From Rhabdophis nuchalis (taxonomy: Eukaryota; Chordata; Lepidosauria; Squamata; Natricidae), in the NCBI GenBank assembly GCA_039707465.1, contig CM077648.1, positions 73,861,619 to 73,925,618 on the forward strand: a stretch of 64,000 nt of DNA, written 5' to 3'. Within the stretch, counting starts at the first letter, position 1, and every line of letters begins with the position of its first letter. A model generated the notes under the pieces. That model did no database searches, had not been told where the DNA came from, and was given only the letters and a program-made list of their open reading frames with translations. The position numbers were made by a program, and so were the translations under genes. Positions 45,060 to 57,854 of the stretch are shown in pieces.

Positions 45060-46060
45060 TCTAGTTTAATGAACAGAAGGACTAGGGGTGACATGATAGC
45101 AGTGTTCCAATGTCTTAGCGGCTGCCACAAACAATTTGTGTCAATTTGTTCTTCAAATCCTGAAGACTGGATAAGAATCAATGGATGAAAATTAATCAAG
45201 GAGAGAACCAACCTAGAAGGAGAAATTTTCTGACAGAACAATTGGTGGAAAAACTTGCCTCCAGAAGTTGAGGGTGCTCCTACACTGGAAGTTTTAAAGA
45301 AGAGATTAGACAACCATTTGTCTGAAATGGTATAGGGATTCCTACCTGAGCAGGGAGTTGGACTAGAAGACTTCCCAGTCCCTGTTATGGTCTGCCAGCT
45401 GCCAGCAGAGCTAGCGGCAGACTCAGATGATGAGGAGGTTGGGGAGGAACTTGGGCCAGTTCTGGAGTCTGGGAAAGGCTCTGATGGATGCTCTGCGTCG
45501 GATGCAGAGATAGAGCCAGGGCCGTCTGATATTTCCCAGCCACCGGAGAGGCAGCTGTCTGCAGGCTGATATGAGTGAGGAGAAAAAGCAGTTGTTTGAG
45601 ATGCACGTATGTGCAGAGCAGTTAGAAGAGGTGAGCAACAGAGGACAAGGAATTGACTCAGAAGCAAAGCACACATGGATGCTGAATGGCCCCTCCCTTG
45701 CTGGGGAATAAATAGAAGGAAAGGGGAGTGGTTGTCATAGGAGACAACAGTTCATATTTCTGAAGATTTTGTTCATTGTGTTTCGTGCCACAAAGACTGC
45801 TTGCCAGAACTTAATTTGCAGCCTTACAGCTAGGATCTCACTGCCTTGCAATTATTGCAAGTAACTGATAAGGTTTGTTATTACATTTAATTACTTGAAG
45901 GACCATTGCCTGGGCTTTTCAGTGGTTGACTGCAATTAATTCACAAGAGGTAAATAAAGAGGGTTTTTTCATGCCAAGGAGTCTGTTTCTTGCTTCTGCT
46001 AAGGCTGGGTCAGAACAGTCCCATCGAGCTCTGTTAATAATGCCTACTATCATCTTTAAG
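45060..46060 (+). mobile_element. CR1-like LINE C-terminal fragment, split by a solo LTR
   Basis: The order is GGGGTGACATGATAGCAGTG, then TCTTAGCGGCTG, GGTGGAAAAACTTGCC, and GACAACCATTTGTCTGAAAT. This is the common sauropsid repeat encoding a DMIAV...WNxLP...LEVFKK-type block. It resumes after the LTR as ATCGAGCTCTGTTAATAATG. It is dead. Confidence 0.6.
45383..46017 (+). mobile_element. Solo LTR (635 bp) of an LTR retroelement
   Basis: It begins TGTTATGG and ends CAGAACA (TG...CA, with TGTT/AACA inverted ends). An exact 5-bp duplication GTCCC flanks it (45,378-45,382 and 46,018-46,022). An AATAAA lies near 45,705. There are no internal genes, so it is the product of LTR-LTR recombination. 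Whether the parent was Gypsy-like or an endogenous retrovirus cannot be told from the LTR. The 225-residue antisense ORF across it is not a gene. Confidence 0.8.
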
Positions 46061-46186
46061 TTTTCTGTGCCATTCATACCTCTCTTGGCTTTTTATATAA
46101 TAGGCAGAAATTGACCTTATATTTCTAGGGGCAACTCAAGTAATAATAACAAATTTATTTTCCAGGAATGTTGCAAGATTCTAGTA

Positions 46187-46306
46187 CAGGGGTGTCAAAC
46201 TTGCAATCCATGGGCTGGATGCGCTGGCCATGCCCACCCCAAGTTTAGCGAATGGGGGGAAAGTCACAATACATGATGATGTGACACCACAAGTTTGATA
46301 CTCCTG
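46187..46306. mobile_element. Short hAT-type MITE
   Basis: The ends CAGGGGTGTCAAACTTG and CAAGTTTGATACTCCTG are inverted. The 8-mers TTCTAGTA and TTCTAATA (46,179-46,186 and 46,307-46,314) are a duplication with one change. Only 120 bp. Confidence 0.8.
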
Positions 46307-46949
46307 TTCTAATACAATGCCATTAATCCTGTAACAATTGCTCTGGGCATTGCAGTCTGACCTTGGGGTGAATTTGCTGGGACCTCCACTCCTGGGAAGA
46401 TTGGAAACTATCTTGAATGTTTTCCACTTGTGAAATGGTGTTCCTTACTATAGAATGATGGACTGTTTGGAAATGGCCTTATAACCTTTCCCAGACTGAT
46501 GGGGCAGCAACAATTGCTTCTCTAAAATCATTGCTGATATCTTTCCTATTTGGCATTGTATTAACACACTTAATGCTGGAGACCAGGAAACTCCTAAAAC
46601 TTTAGCTTTTATAGAGGTAGTCACAATTGCTACTGATCAGTTGATTAAGAGCACTTGATTAGCAGCACCTGGTTACTATTTAGCCTCTTCATACCCATGG
46701 AAAAAATAAGGGTGTACGCCAGTGGTGTCCAAACTTTTTTCAAAGAGGGCCAGATTTGATGAAGTGAACATGGTGTAGGGCCGAACATTTTTCCGAGCAT
46801 TCTTTGAACCATTACAATTAAATGCAAATAAATTATTTTATGCCAAGTTAATTGCAAATGACATACTTTTCATTTCATAACATTAAGATCAACTGACAGT
46901 TGAGTTTTCACAATGTATTGAAAATAAATTTTAAAAAAACTTGCCTACC

Positions 46950-47860
46950 TCTTTCTCTCTTTCTCTCTTTCTTCCTCTCTCTCTCTCCATTTCTCTCGCT
47001 CTTTCTTCCTCTCTCTCTCTTTTTCTCTTTCTTTCTGTCTCTCTTTCTTTCTCTCTCTCTCTCTCTCTTTCTTTCTCTCTCTCTTTTTCTCTTTCTTTCT
47101 CTCTCTCTCCATTTCTCTCGCTCTTTCTATCTTTCTCTCTCTTTTTCTCTTTCTTTCTGTCTCTCTTTCTCTCTCTCTCTCTTTTTCTCTTTCTTTCTGT
47201 CTCTCTCTCTCTCTCTTTCTTCCTCTCTCTCTCTCCATTTCTCTCGCTCTTTCTCTCTTTCTCTCTCTCTCTTTCTCTTTCTTTCTGTCTCTCTTTCTTT
47301 CTCTCTCTCTCTCTTTTTCTCTTTCTTTCTCTCTCTTTCTCTTTCTGTCTCTCTTTCTCTCTCTCTCTCTTTCGCTCTTTCTTTCTTTCCCTTTTTCTCT
47401 CTTCCTCTTCCTTTCTCTCTCTCTTTTTCTCTTTCTTTCTGTCTCTCTTTCTGTCTCTTTCTTTCTCTCTTTCTTTCTCTTTCTCTTTCTTTCTTTCTCT
47501 CTCTCTTTCTCTTTCTCTCTTTCTCTCTGTCACTCTGTGTGTGTGTCTGTCTGTCTGTCTGTCTCTCACTCACTTAATCAGTCTCTATCTGTCTCTCCCT
47601 CCCTCTCTCTGTCTCTGTGTGTGTCACTCTCTCTGATTCTCTCCCTCCCTCCCTCTCTCTGTATGTCTGTCTCTCCCTCTTTCCCTGTCTGTCTCCGATT
47701 CAATCCCTCCCTGTGTCATTCTCTATCTGTGTCTCTCTCCGTCTCTCTCCCTCCCTCTCTTTCTCTCTGTCTCTGTCTGTCTCTCTGTCTTTCCCTTCCT
47801 TCCCTTCTGTCTCTCTCTGTGTCTGTCAGTCACTCCCTCTCTCCCCTCTCCTCCCCTCCC
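46950..47860. repeat. Polypyrimidine/polypurine satellite
   Basis: About 900 bp of nearly pure C+T on the plus strand. A higher-order phrase CTCTCCATTTCTCTCGCTCT recurs (about 46,983, 47,106 and 47,230, roughly 120-bp spacing). Such tracts can form triplex DNA. Confidence 0.9.
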
Positions 47861-47934
47861 CCACCCCGGGAAGCAGCAGAAGGGCCGGTATGCCGGAGGT
47901 TACGGACGCCTCCTCCTTAAGCACCACCGAGGCT

Positions 47935-48335
47935 GTCGCCCGGCAGGGGCGTCAGGCAGGGAAGCCGGTCGCGTCTCCATTGCGGCTCCCTCCGGCAGGC
48001 ACCACGGCTTACGTTCTGAGGCCGCGCGTCCGGCTTCCCTGCCTGACGCCCCTGCCGGGCGACCTTATGCGGCGGGAGCTGCACGTTCTGGGGCTGCGTG
48101 GCTGGGAGGGAGGTGAACGCGCAGCCCCAGAATGTAAGCCGTGGTGCCCGCCGGAGGGAGCCGCGATGGAGCCGCGACCGGCTTCCCTGCCTGACGCCCC
48201 TGCCGGGCGACCTGCCGGGCGACCTTGTGCGAGCACCCAAGGCTACCGTCATCTTAAGCACCACCGAGGCTGTCACCCGGCAGGTCACCGGGCAGGGGCG
48301 TCAGGCAGGGAAGCCGGTCGTGTCTCCATCGCGGC
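47935..48335. repeat. GC-rich inverted/direct repeat array
   Basis: The block around GCAGGGGCGTCAGGCAGGGA occurs in plus orientation (47,942 and 48,292) and inverted (48,031 and 48,180, TCCCTGCCTGACGCCCCTGC). GCCGCGATGGAGCCGC-type and CCCCAGAACGT-type blocks also alternate. It can fold into several long hairpins. Confidence 0.85.
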
Positions 48336-49300
48336 TTCCTCCTGCAGGCACCAAGCGCACGTTCTGGGGCCGCACATCCACCTCCCTCCCAGCCACACAG
48401 CCCCAGAGACAGAGGGAGGAAGGGAGGGCCACATTTACACAGAGCAGGGAGGGCTGTTGGAGGGCCGTATTAAACTGGCCCCCGGGCCGGACTTTGGACA
48501 TGCCTGGTGTACGCAGTTGTTCATACATGGGTTCTCCATTTGGCTTTCTTTTTGTAAAATAAATGATGACATGGTGTATCACATAACATCAGGTGTTGTT
48601 GTTTATCTAAGGATATATTTACCTATTTTTAAGAAATGCTAATGACCAAAGATTTTACTATGTCCTGATATATAAAGCCATTAGAACTTTAAGTTCTAAG
48701 AGGATGTACTTTCTTTTCCAAGTGACTTCTTGAGGCTTAAATTCTCCCTGGGATGAGTAGTTTTTGGTATGTAAGGGTTAAAGATCTTTTTATACCAATT
48801 CCTGCTCAATATTACACTACAATCTAATGCTTTATTAGAAAAATAATGCTTTATAAAAAATATATCAGTGATTGTTTTAAAAAAATCCCATGGAGAAAAA
48901 AAGATATTAAAGAACATCACTTCCAGTCTACTCTTTTATTAAATAGATTTAGAACTCACAATTTTCATAACAGCCATTTTATTAAAGATAAAATATTGCA
49001 TATCAGTCATTTTGTGTGAGATCCCGCTAAGCATTTTAAAAATTCTAATGAGCCCACAGCAATATACAAAAGGACATCTTAATCAAAAGCTGCCATGTAT
49101 GCATGGTCAATTAAGAACTCTAAAAGTCAATTCTAAACATATTTTCAAGTGAATGAACTTCCTGGATTCAGAAGGATTACTTGAAAGTAAACAGACATTG
49201 CACTGCATTGTTAAGGTTTACCTCTCTATAATTATTTTGCAGTTCTAAATCTGTTCTTTCATCTCCCATCATTCATGCACATGTATCTTTTCTCTGTTAG

Positions 49301-49345
49301 ATTGAATATTTTATTGTTACTAGCCCAGTCTATCAGGATCGAGTG
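49301..49345 (+). other. Candidate 45-nt internal exon of the downstream gene (FRS2 by synteny)
   Basis: The acceptor TCTTTTCTCTGTTAG and donor GTG|GTGAGT are both strong, and the flanks are unique-looking sequence. The length is a multiple of three and the frame starting at its first base is open. Joined to the donor at 37,511 it would keep the ATG AAG AAG frame open. It is most likely 5' UTR or upstream-ORF sequence, since it does not resemble FRS2 protein. No expression evidence is available. Confidence 0.4.
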
Positions 49346-49872
49346 GTGAGTACATACTAGAAATTAAATTTACTTTGAGTTGTATTATTTTAATTTTTTT
49401 CTACACAGGCAAATAATAGATTTTCAATTGAATGAATTTTAAGACATATTAAGCATATATTTTAAATAATTGTAAGATGGGCAATTTTAGTTAATATAGG
49501 TTTCTAAAACAAATGCCTTTTTCTTACCCCAAATCTTCAACAGTACAAACAATTCTTCAAACTCCTAATTGTTAGCATAAAAATCACTATGGAATAAACT
49601 AAAAAGGAAAAGAAAACATAGGACAGAAAAGTGGAATGTTCAATAAAATGTAAAGGAAAGAATTAAGATGGAACAATTTCTCATTCCTTTCAGCAATATG
49701 AGAAATCTATACAGATAAAATCATGAAGTAAAAACTGAAAAAATTTCTGAATAAAAAACAAAAAACACACTAGAACAATGATTGGGGAGAGGGCACACTG
49801 CATAAAGAATTTGAAACAGATACCAAGATAAATTTATTCACGTAGTAAAATAGACTATCTGATGCATTAAAA

Positions 49873-49939
49873 CAGTGTTTCTCAACCTTGTCAACTTGAA
49901 GATGTCTGGACTTCAACTCCCAGAATACCCCAGCCAGGG
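49873..49939. mobile_element. Half of a palindromic hAT-type MITE, copy 8
   Basis: It starts CAGTGTTTCTCAACCTTG and stops in the centre (CCCCAGCCAGGGA). Related ATGCATTAAA flanks occur on both sides. The right arm is deleted, so it no longer folds back. Confidence 0.75.
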
Positions 49940-50750
49940 AATGCATTAAAGGTACCATTGAGCTGATTCAGCACATATGGAAGATTCTTGCCTGCATATG
50001 TAGCCTTTTGCCTACATATGCAATTTCTCTTTGTGATAAGTCCAATTAACCAGAAACATCAATTAATCAATTAATCATAGCTTCCTGTTTTAGCCAAATT
50101 AGGAACATAAGGTTAGCAGTGCAGGACAAGCTGAGGGGATTTATGAGAACCATAAATAAATCAGTGAAGAATCAGAACTTTGGCTCCTAACATTCATGGT
50201 TTAATGGGTATTATGGAGACTTAATGGGATGTTTTCTATCTGAGATGTTTTCTATCACTGGAAAATCCAATGAATTTACGCTAGAGCACAAAAAGATTTA
50301 GCTGTTGGTTGGTTGAACCATTATTTATTATCCTTGAGAAATTATAGAGAATTTCTATGAATCTGAAGTTGTTTTAATATTCTAAGCTATAATGAAGCTG
50401 ATAAGCATAGTTTCATAGCTCACAGAAAAGGGAAATCATATCTAATAAAGGATTTGTGTGGCAAAAGGAAGAAACTGCATGAACAAGCCAAAATTATTTC
50501 ACACATTTCATTATTCTGTTGGATGTGTGATCTGTAGTTCTCTTATTTTTCATTTCATGCTAGCAGGTCTTATTTATTAATTATGCATTAATTATAGCTG
50601 TTGCCAAGCTTAGTCGGTCATCATTTTAGAAACATTTCCTTACCTCAACAACAACAACAACAACAGCAAAACAGAATGACCAAGGGCAGGCAAAAAATCA
50701 GTGGGAATAGTAGCAACTTTCAATTTCCTATTAGCTTCCCCATTGAATTT

Positions 50751-51816
<1,066 letters not shown>

Positions 51817-52930
51817 TATACAGTGCGCTAAGAAAAATATATATCAAAAACCCATAATATGATATGTCATAATAATAACTTACAATTTCCTCTTTTTTGA
51901 CAATATATCACTATCACCATTGTTTTTATTGCTCCTTTGTTATTAATTAAAAAACAATAAATAAATTCAAAGTAGAAAAGAACAAATAGTCAAACTACAA
52001 AAATCAATCTAAGTCACAAATCTTCACATGAGCAATTTAGCAAATTAAATCCATGAAGAATATCAGGAAAGCCAGGGAGGTATCTTAGACAAACAAACCA
52101 AAATGGGAAGTAATTGTTGTATTGTTGGCAAAGAAAGCTATTTGAAACTCTTCATGTAGTAAAAAAGGAGGTAAATTCAACTCCAGGAATCTTTCACTTT
52201 TTGTGCAAGAGAAACTTACTAGGAGCACGCCCCCCCCCCCAGTCATTTGTTTGACTTAGTGTACAAAATCTTAGGGTTTTTTTACTACTTAGGTTATATT
52301 TAGTGCAGTTAGTTATACTAAGGGTAGTATTTGTTCAAGTCAAGTTGTTTCTTGTTTGTCTAATATAGAGTTAGCTTTTCACATGACTGAGATAATCAAA
52401 GGTTTAAACATAAAAGCTGAAAAAGACCCCTGCAGAGTTGTGGGTGGAGAGGAAAGATAATTATCTAGTTAATGTGATTGACAAAGCAAGCAATTGAATA
52501 AGGATTTAGGAATTAACGTGAGCGCAATTAGTGCAATAGTGGAAATTGCTTTCAAGATTTCTATATAATTCCTGTTTATAAACAGACTTGCATATAAATC
52601 AGAATCAACTATGACAAAGCTTTTTTCTTATATTACTTATGTATAAGAGGGAGTGGAAAACTGTATGGCAATAGCAAAATTTAAAAGGCAATATTGAAAT
52701 TTAGCTTCATTAAAATACAGATTATTTATTTAATTTATATGGCCACCTGCCCATACATTATTCGTCTCGAAGAAGTGACACTGGGTGGCAAACAATGATA
52801 AAATCAATTATAAATCCAATTAAAAAAGAACAATTAAATGCATTCAACAGGCAAGAAATATTATAGTCTGTAGATCTAAGCATGACTAGGAAACAGGGCC
52901 CTTCTTACATATACTGGGCTCCAAGCCTGG
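51817..52930. other. No recognised gene or element
   Basis: AT-rich sequence with a poly-C run near 52,230. Part of it (52,173-52,197 and 52,376-52,457) recurs at 61,764-61,862. Confidence 0.5.
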
Positions 52931-52934
52931 GCAA

Positions 52935-55900
52935 ATAACTATTTATTTATTATTTATTTTATTAGATTTCTAGACCGCTCCCTCTCCCCGAAGGGACTCG
53001 GGGCGGTGTACAGGTAAAATTAAAACTACTAAAACCATAACAATACATACAAAGTTAAAGTCAAGTTAAATAGTCTTCTGTACAAATTTATAAAAGTTAA
53101 AACTAGACCCATAAAACCGAATAAAATAATTTAAAATTACAGACTGGGGCGAGAAGCATGAAGTTAGGCCAAGCCGGCTAGATGGAACAGGTGAGTTTTG
53201 AGTTTCTGTCGGAAGGAGCGGAGGTCCGTGGTCGTTCTGATATCAGGGGGAAGGTCATTCCAAAGGGTCGGGCCCATCACAGAGAAAGCCCTTCCCCTGG
53301 GTGTCGCCCGCTGGCATTCCTTAGTGGATGGCACCCGGAGAAGTCCCTCTCTGTGAGAGCGAATTGGCTGAAGGGATGTATGGGGCAGGATACGATCCCG
53401 CAAATAACTAGGTCCTGTGCCATGGAGCGCTTTAAAGATGATGACCAACATCTTGAAACGCACCCAAAAGGCCACAGTCAGCCAGTGCAGCCTGCGCAGG
53501 AGCGGTGTTACGTGGGAGTATCTGGTAACTCCCAGAACTGCCCGTGCGGCCGCATTTTGGACCAGCTGCAGCCTTCGAGTGCATCTCAAGGGGAGCCCCA
53601 TGTAGATAGCGTTACAGTAGTCTAGACGGGACGTCACAAGCGCATGAGTGACTGTGCGAAGGGCGTCCCGGTCCAACCCGGTCCAAGGCCCCAGTGGCTG
53701 CACTATTCCATGCAGCCACTAGGTCCTCCATCCGGGCGCGGGTCAGGGCTACAGGTAGTGGCCCAAGCTCCGTCTGGAACTTTTCAGGTTCCATCAGGCG
53801 CCTGGGGCGGAACCGTCTTGGAAATTCCGGTTCCGCCTCCCCACGGTGGGGTGTAGCGGTTGGAAAGTCGAGCCGGAGAAGTGAGTGATCTGACCATGAC
53901 AGGGGTATGATGGCTAAATCCCCTACTCCCAGATCACTCCTCCACTGGCCAGAGACAAAAATGAGATCCAGTGTGTGTCCTCCTTCGTGTGGGGCCCTGA
54001 ATTACTTGGGTCAGGTCCATGGCCATCATGGAGGCCATGAACTCCCGAGCTGCCTCGGATGTCTCACCTACCGATGGCAAGTTAAAGTCCCCCATGACTA
54101 ACAGTCTGGGGGTCTCAACCGCCATCTCGGCGATCACCTCGAGGAACTCGGGCAGTGCTGCTGATACATAGCGGGGAGCCAGGTATACAATCAGCACGCC
54201 CACCTGCCTCCCTGGGCCCCACTTCATGCAAAGGGACTCACAACCGGTTATCTGTGGCACAGTGGTCTCTCTCGGCTCAAGATCTTCCCTCACAATAACC
54301 GCCACCCCTCCACCCCTACCTAGGGCCGGTGACTGATGAAATGCTCGGTAATCTGGCGGGCACATTTCTACGAGAGTCCTCCCTCGTGGCCCAACCAGGT
54401 CTCCGTAATTCCTGCCAGGTCCGGCTCCCCCTCCGACACAAGGTTGTTAATGAGGGGGTCTTTGTTGACAACGGACCTGGCATTGCATAACATCAGTCTC
54501 AGGCCCTGGCTCTGTGAACCCTGACCACCTAGATTGCGGGGGTTGGGACATGTGACCGCCCGTATCCATCGGCCACGTTCTCCCAACCGGTGATGAGATC
54601 TTTGTCTACCATCGCACCTGCCCCTCCCCACGACCGTTTGAATGGAAAGACCCTCTTCTGGAGCGTCCCTACTCCCCCTCCTCTTAACGGACCTACTCAC
54701 TTCCTTATTAACTCCGCCCGCCGGCTTGGCACTGGTCCCGCCCCCAGCCTGATAAGTCCCTCGCCCCTCCCTGGGACCCCCTAAAATACGAATCATAAAT
54801 TTGAATAAAAACCCCCTAAGACTGCGCCTCGCCCACCTCTCTGGATTAATTAATCCCTCATCAATGTGGGCCCTCGTAAGAGCGGAGGGCCAGACCTGCG
54901 AGAGGGGGGACTCCCGCAGTAGGAGAAGGTCTGCCTGTGAGTACGTAACGGGTCAAATTAATTGCAGGGCATCAATTGGTTTCAAGGGATGATTAAAAGG
55001 GTGTTAAAATAGCTGTTAAAATAGATGTTATAATTAATTTCCAATAAGCATATGGTCCAGCTCACAGAAGTTAGAGTCTTGGGTAATAAAATAATCCATG
55101 TAAGGTGCAATGTCTCAGGTATGGCCTTAGAAAGTCCAGTCCGGCATCTCTCAAGCCTCAAGCCTCGGCCTAAGGTGTTAATTCGTCGAGGCCCCGCTTT
55201 CTTCAATCTCCCGGCCCCTTTATCGGGTCTTGGCTTAAACGGCTGGATCTAAGGGCGGCAGGGAGCGGGCCTCGGCCTGGATCCTCTTAGGCCTTGGCCC
55301 AGCTGTTATACGGCCTCCCGGCCTCGCGGCTGCCCGGCCTACAGTACCTCCACTCACCCAGTGCGATCTCCCGGCGGAATCCTCCGACCAAGGGGCCCGG
55401 CCTAGATCATCTCGGCCGCGGCCCTGCTATTTTCGGGCCTGAGTCATCCAAGGCCTCAGCCCAGTTCTTACTAGACCTCCCGGCCTCGGCGTCCCAGCCT
55501 CCAGCTCTCCGCTCTACATCCTTCCCGGCCTCCAGCGCTCCTGGCCCCGGCCTCCTGGCCTCCAGCGCTCCGCTCTCCGTTCTCCCAGCCTCTGGCGCTC
55601 CCGGCCTCGGCATCCTGGCCTCCAGCGGCCTCCAGCGCTCCGCTCTTCCTGGCCTCTGGCGCTCCCAGCCTCCAGCGCTCCTCTCAGCTCTTCCCGGCCT
55701 CCGGCGCTCCCGGCCTCTGGCGCTCCTGGCCTCTCAGCTCTTCCCGACCTCGGTATCCCGGCCTCCAGCGCTCCGTGAACCATTCTGCCCGGCCTCTGGC
55801 GCTTCGCTCACTCCCACGCGATCTTCAGCGCCGCCCAACATCCAGGCCGACGCCCGGCACCTTCCAGCCGGCACATATCCCGCTCCCAGCCCACCCTGGG

Positions 55901-56075
55901 AGGCCATTCGGGCCTCGGTGGAACGCCAGGGTGGGTACTTACTGGGCCCGACCCTCAGAGTTGGTAAAGAGGGCCAGGCAACATCCCCCTCTGCCAATGA
56001 GCCCCGCGGCCCACGCGGAGCTCAGCGGCAGACCACTATCTTTCGAGCATGCGCAGTCTTGTTTGTAACTTTTAA
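52935..56075 (-). mobile_element. L2/CR1-clade LINE with intact-looking 5' UTR but RT core deleted
   Basis: The minus strand runs from a GC-rich leader (56,075-54,990) through endonuclease frames (54,368-54,796 and 53,934-54,365: LMLCNARSVVNKDPLINNLV, GDFNLPS) to the linker (53,612-53,794). It then jumps directly to the C-terminal RT part (53,164-53,703: VTHALVTSRLDYCNAIYMGL, LWNDLPPDIR). All central RT blocks are missing, with a junction near 53,680. The 3' tail is at 52,935-53,010. Confidence 0.85.
55490..55800. repeat. GC-rich VNTR in the LINE 5' UTR
   Basis: Short units such as GGCCTCCAGCGCTCC, GGCCTCTGGCGCTCC and TCTTCCCGGCCTC recur irregularly about 15 times. It falls in the leader of the minus-strand L2. 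The 266-residue plus-strand ORF across it is not a gene. Confidence 0.8.
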
Positions 56076-56089
56076 AATTAACATTATGA

Positions 56090-57560
56090 ACTAGATGTTC
56101 AATGCCTTCCAAAAGGCCAAGGTTGAGGCCATTCTAATCTTGGGTGAGAGGATTTTCCAGAGGGCAGGTACTATTACAAAGAAGGCATGTTTTCTGTGTC
56201 TCATCAGACAATATTCCTGGACGGATGGGACCTGGACCATGCCTATATTGCCTGACTGGATTAGATGGGTAGAAGCCACTGAGAGAAACGATTCCCTTGG
56301 GTAATCTGATTCCAATCATGTGTTCATTTTTAGGGAGCTTTGACCAGCTAGGAGGGGCACAAATCTTAACACGGAAGTGGCCAAAATAACAGTTATAAGC
56401 TACAGCCTGTCCACTGCCTAAGGTGCAATGGAATTGAACTCCCGAATAATTGTTTAGCCCTATAGTCTCCATTGATCCTATAGTCTCCACTGGTCCTGCA
56501 CCAAGGCTGCAGTCCAACTCAGTGAATCTGAGCAATTGTATCTTCCAGATGTTCAATACATTTCTTACAGTGATTCTGAAGATGAACCTCAGAATTATTC
56601 CCTCCAAGAAGGTTCTTGGTCATCTGAAACAGAGCCGCTGGATAGCTATTTGAGAATGCACTAAGGGTGGAGAAATAATTATATTTCAGTACCCTTACCA
56701 TCACAAGATAGATTTAATTGCGCTCTAGCTTGTTCAGTCATCTTCACTCTTTTGTCAGTTGCCAGTGGCCGTATAGGCATCTCTTACTCTCTTTAACTCC
56801 CTTAATTCCTCTGTATACTAAGGAGAGTTCTAAGATCCAAGGATGCAGAGAGGATGCTCAGGTGTAAATCAGTCCAAAGTCTCAACAGCTCTCCAATTTC
56901 AAGCAGGGATCAATACTCCAACCAAACCATGTAGCAGACCTGGAAAAACCCCAAGCACCCTCTGGAACTCAGTGAATTTCATCAGTTATCTGGGCAAATT
57001 ACTACAGAGGAGGGTGGTAGCAGAGAACTGGAGTTTCACCAGGAAGTGATCTGACCATGTTGGGAGAAAAAATATATCTCCCAAATTCAGAATACTATGC
57101 CACTGCTGGTCAGAAGTATGACCCACTATTATGCGTCAGGCCCTCAATGATTTGTAACAGGCCAATGGCTATCATGATGGCCATTAATTCTCAAGCTACC
57201 TCTGACCCCAGTCTGGAGAATACAAGACAAAATTCCCCATAAGCCTGAGGGATTCTACCACAATCTAAACACAGAGTCAAGAAGCTGAGGCAGAAAGGTC
57301 ACTATACAGCAGAGAGGCGGGTACAATAGCAACAATCCCAATGAATCTCTCTTAGAGCCCAACTTAACAAATAAGGTCTCATGCCAAAAAATCAAGGATT
57401 AGGATGTGTCTCTCAACAGTCTCAGATGACTACTACCATCCCATTGCCCCTACTCTGGGGTCTTGGCTGTGCCACATTTGGAACCCAGATGGACATATCT
57501 CAGAAAGGGAAACCTTTCCCTCCTCTCCCAGACAGGTTTTGGTAATACATGCCAGGTCAG
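56090..57560 (-). mobile_element. Old, diverged L2/CR1-like LINE, endonuclease and tail fragments
   Basis: Minus-strand readings include RKHAFFVIVPALWKILSPKI (RT tail) at 56,091-56,315. At 56,900-57,240 GEFCLVFSRLGSEVA, IIEGLTHNSGS and a later SPNMVRSLP stretch correspond to the GDFNLP...EGPTH...SDH order of the endonuclease. Stops are frequent. It is clearly older than the other L2 copies. Confidence 0.55.
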
Positions 57561-57854
57561 CCTGATACCGTATCAAGAATTATGGAAGAAGGAAGTTATG
57601 ATGCAACCTTAGAGAAAGAGAGTAAAATATAAATGCTCTTATATACTGTTGTCAAAAAGGCTGGAAACTGTTTCTCTTTATCTTCTTTTAGTTTAGTTTT
57701 CTATTTTGTTACTCACCATTCTTTACTGTTTTGTTTTTTAATATTTGTATTGCTTTTAACTTGTTAAAATTTCATATGCACACATACATAAACACACACA
57801 AACACACCAAACATGACATTTTAATAACAAGAACAACAACAACCTAACAACAGT

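Larger units (their letters stand above)
46720..48506 (+). mobile_element. Non-autonomous hAT-type transposon carrying a pyrimidine satellite and a GC-rich palindromic array
   Basis: The ends CAGTGGTGTCCAAACTTTT and GGACTTTGGACATGCCTG are inverted, with an exact 8-bp duplication GTGTACGC at 46,712-46,719 and 48,507-48,514. The interior is a (CTTT)n/(CTCT)n tract of about 600 bp (46,950-47,560), further CT/CCCT-rich repeats to 47,860, then a GC-rich array (47,880-48,420) of alternating direct and inverted copies. There is no transposase. The 341-, 231-, 225- and 212-residue ORFs inside are repeat translations. Confidence 0.85.

Noticed and set aside
44999..45676. A 225-codon minus-strand frame
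   Set aside because: It spans a CR1-like fragment and the solo LTR in antisense; both are mobile-element sequence.
47880..48420. CpG island suggesting a gene promoter
   Set aside because: It lies wholly within the hAT element delimited by 8-bp duplications and consists of alternating inverted repeats, so a host promoter is unlikely.
46900..48642. Open frames of 148 to 341 codons on both strands
   Set aside because: They run through a polypyrimidine satellite and a GC-rich inverted-repeat array inside a hAT-type element. Neither composition nor motifs resemble a protein family.
38154..49300. FRS2 coding exons in the 38-64 kb interval
   Set aside because: I looked for the conserved N-terminal MGSCCSC-type start and the PTB-domain exons and saw none; only non-coding candidate exons are supported.
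55294..56094. A 266-codon plus-strand frame rich in Ala, Ser, Pro and Leu
   Set aside because: It is antisense to the GC-rich VNTR leader of a minus-strand L2 element.
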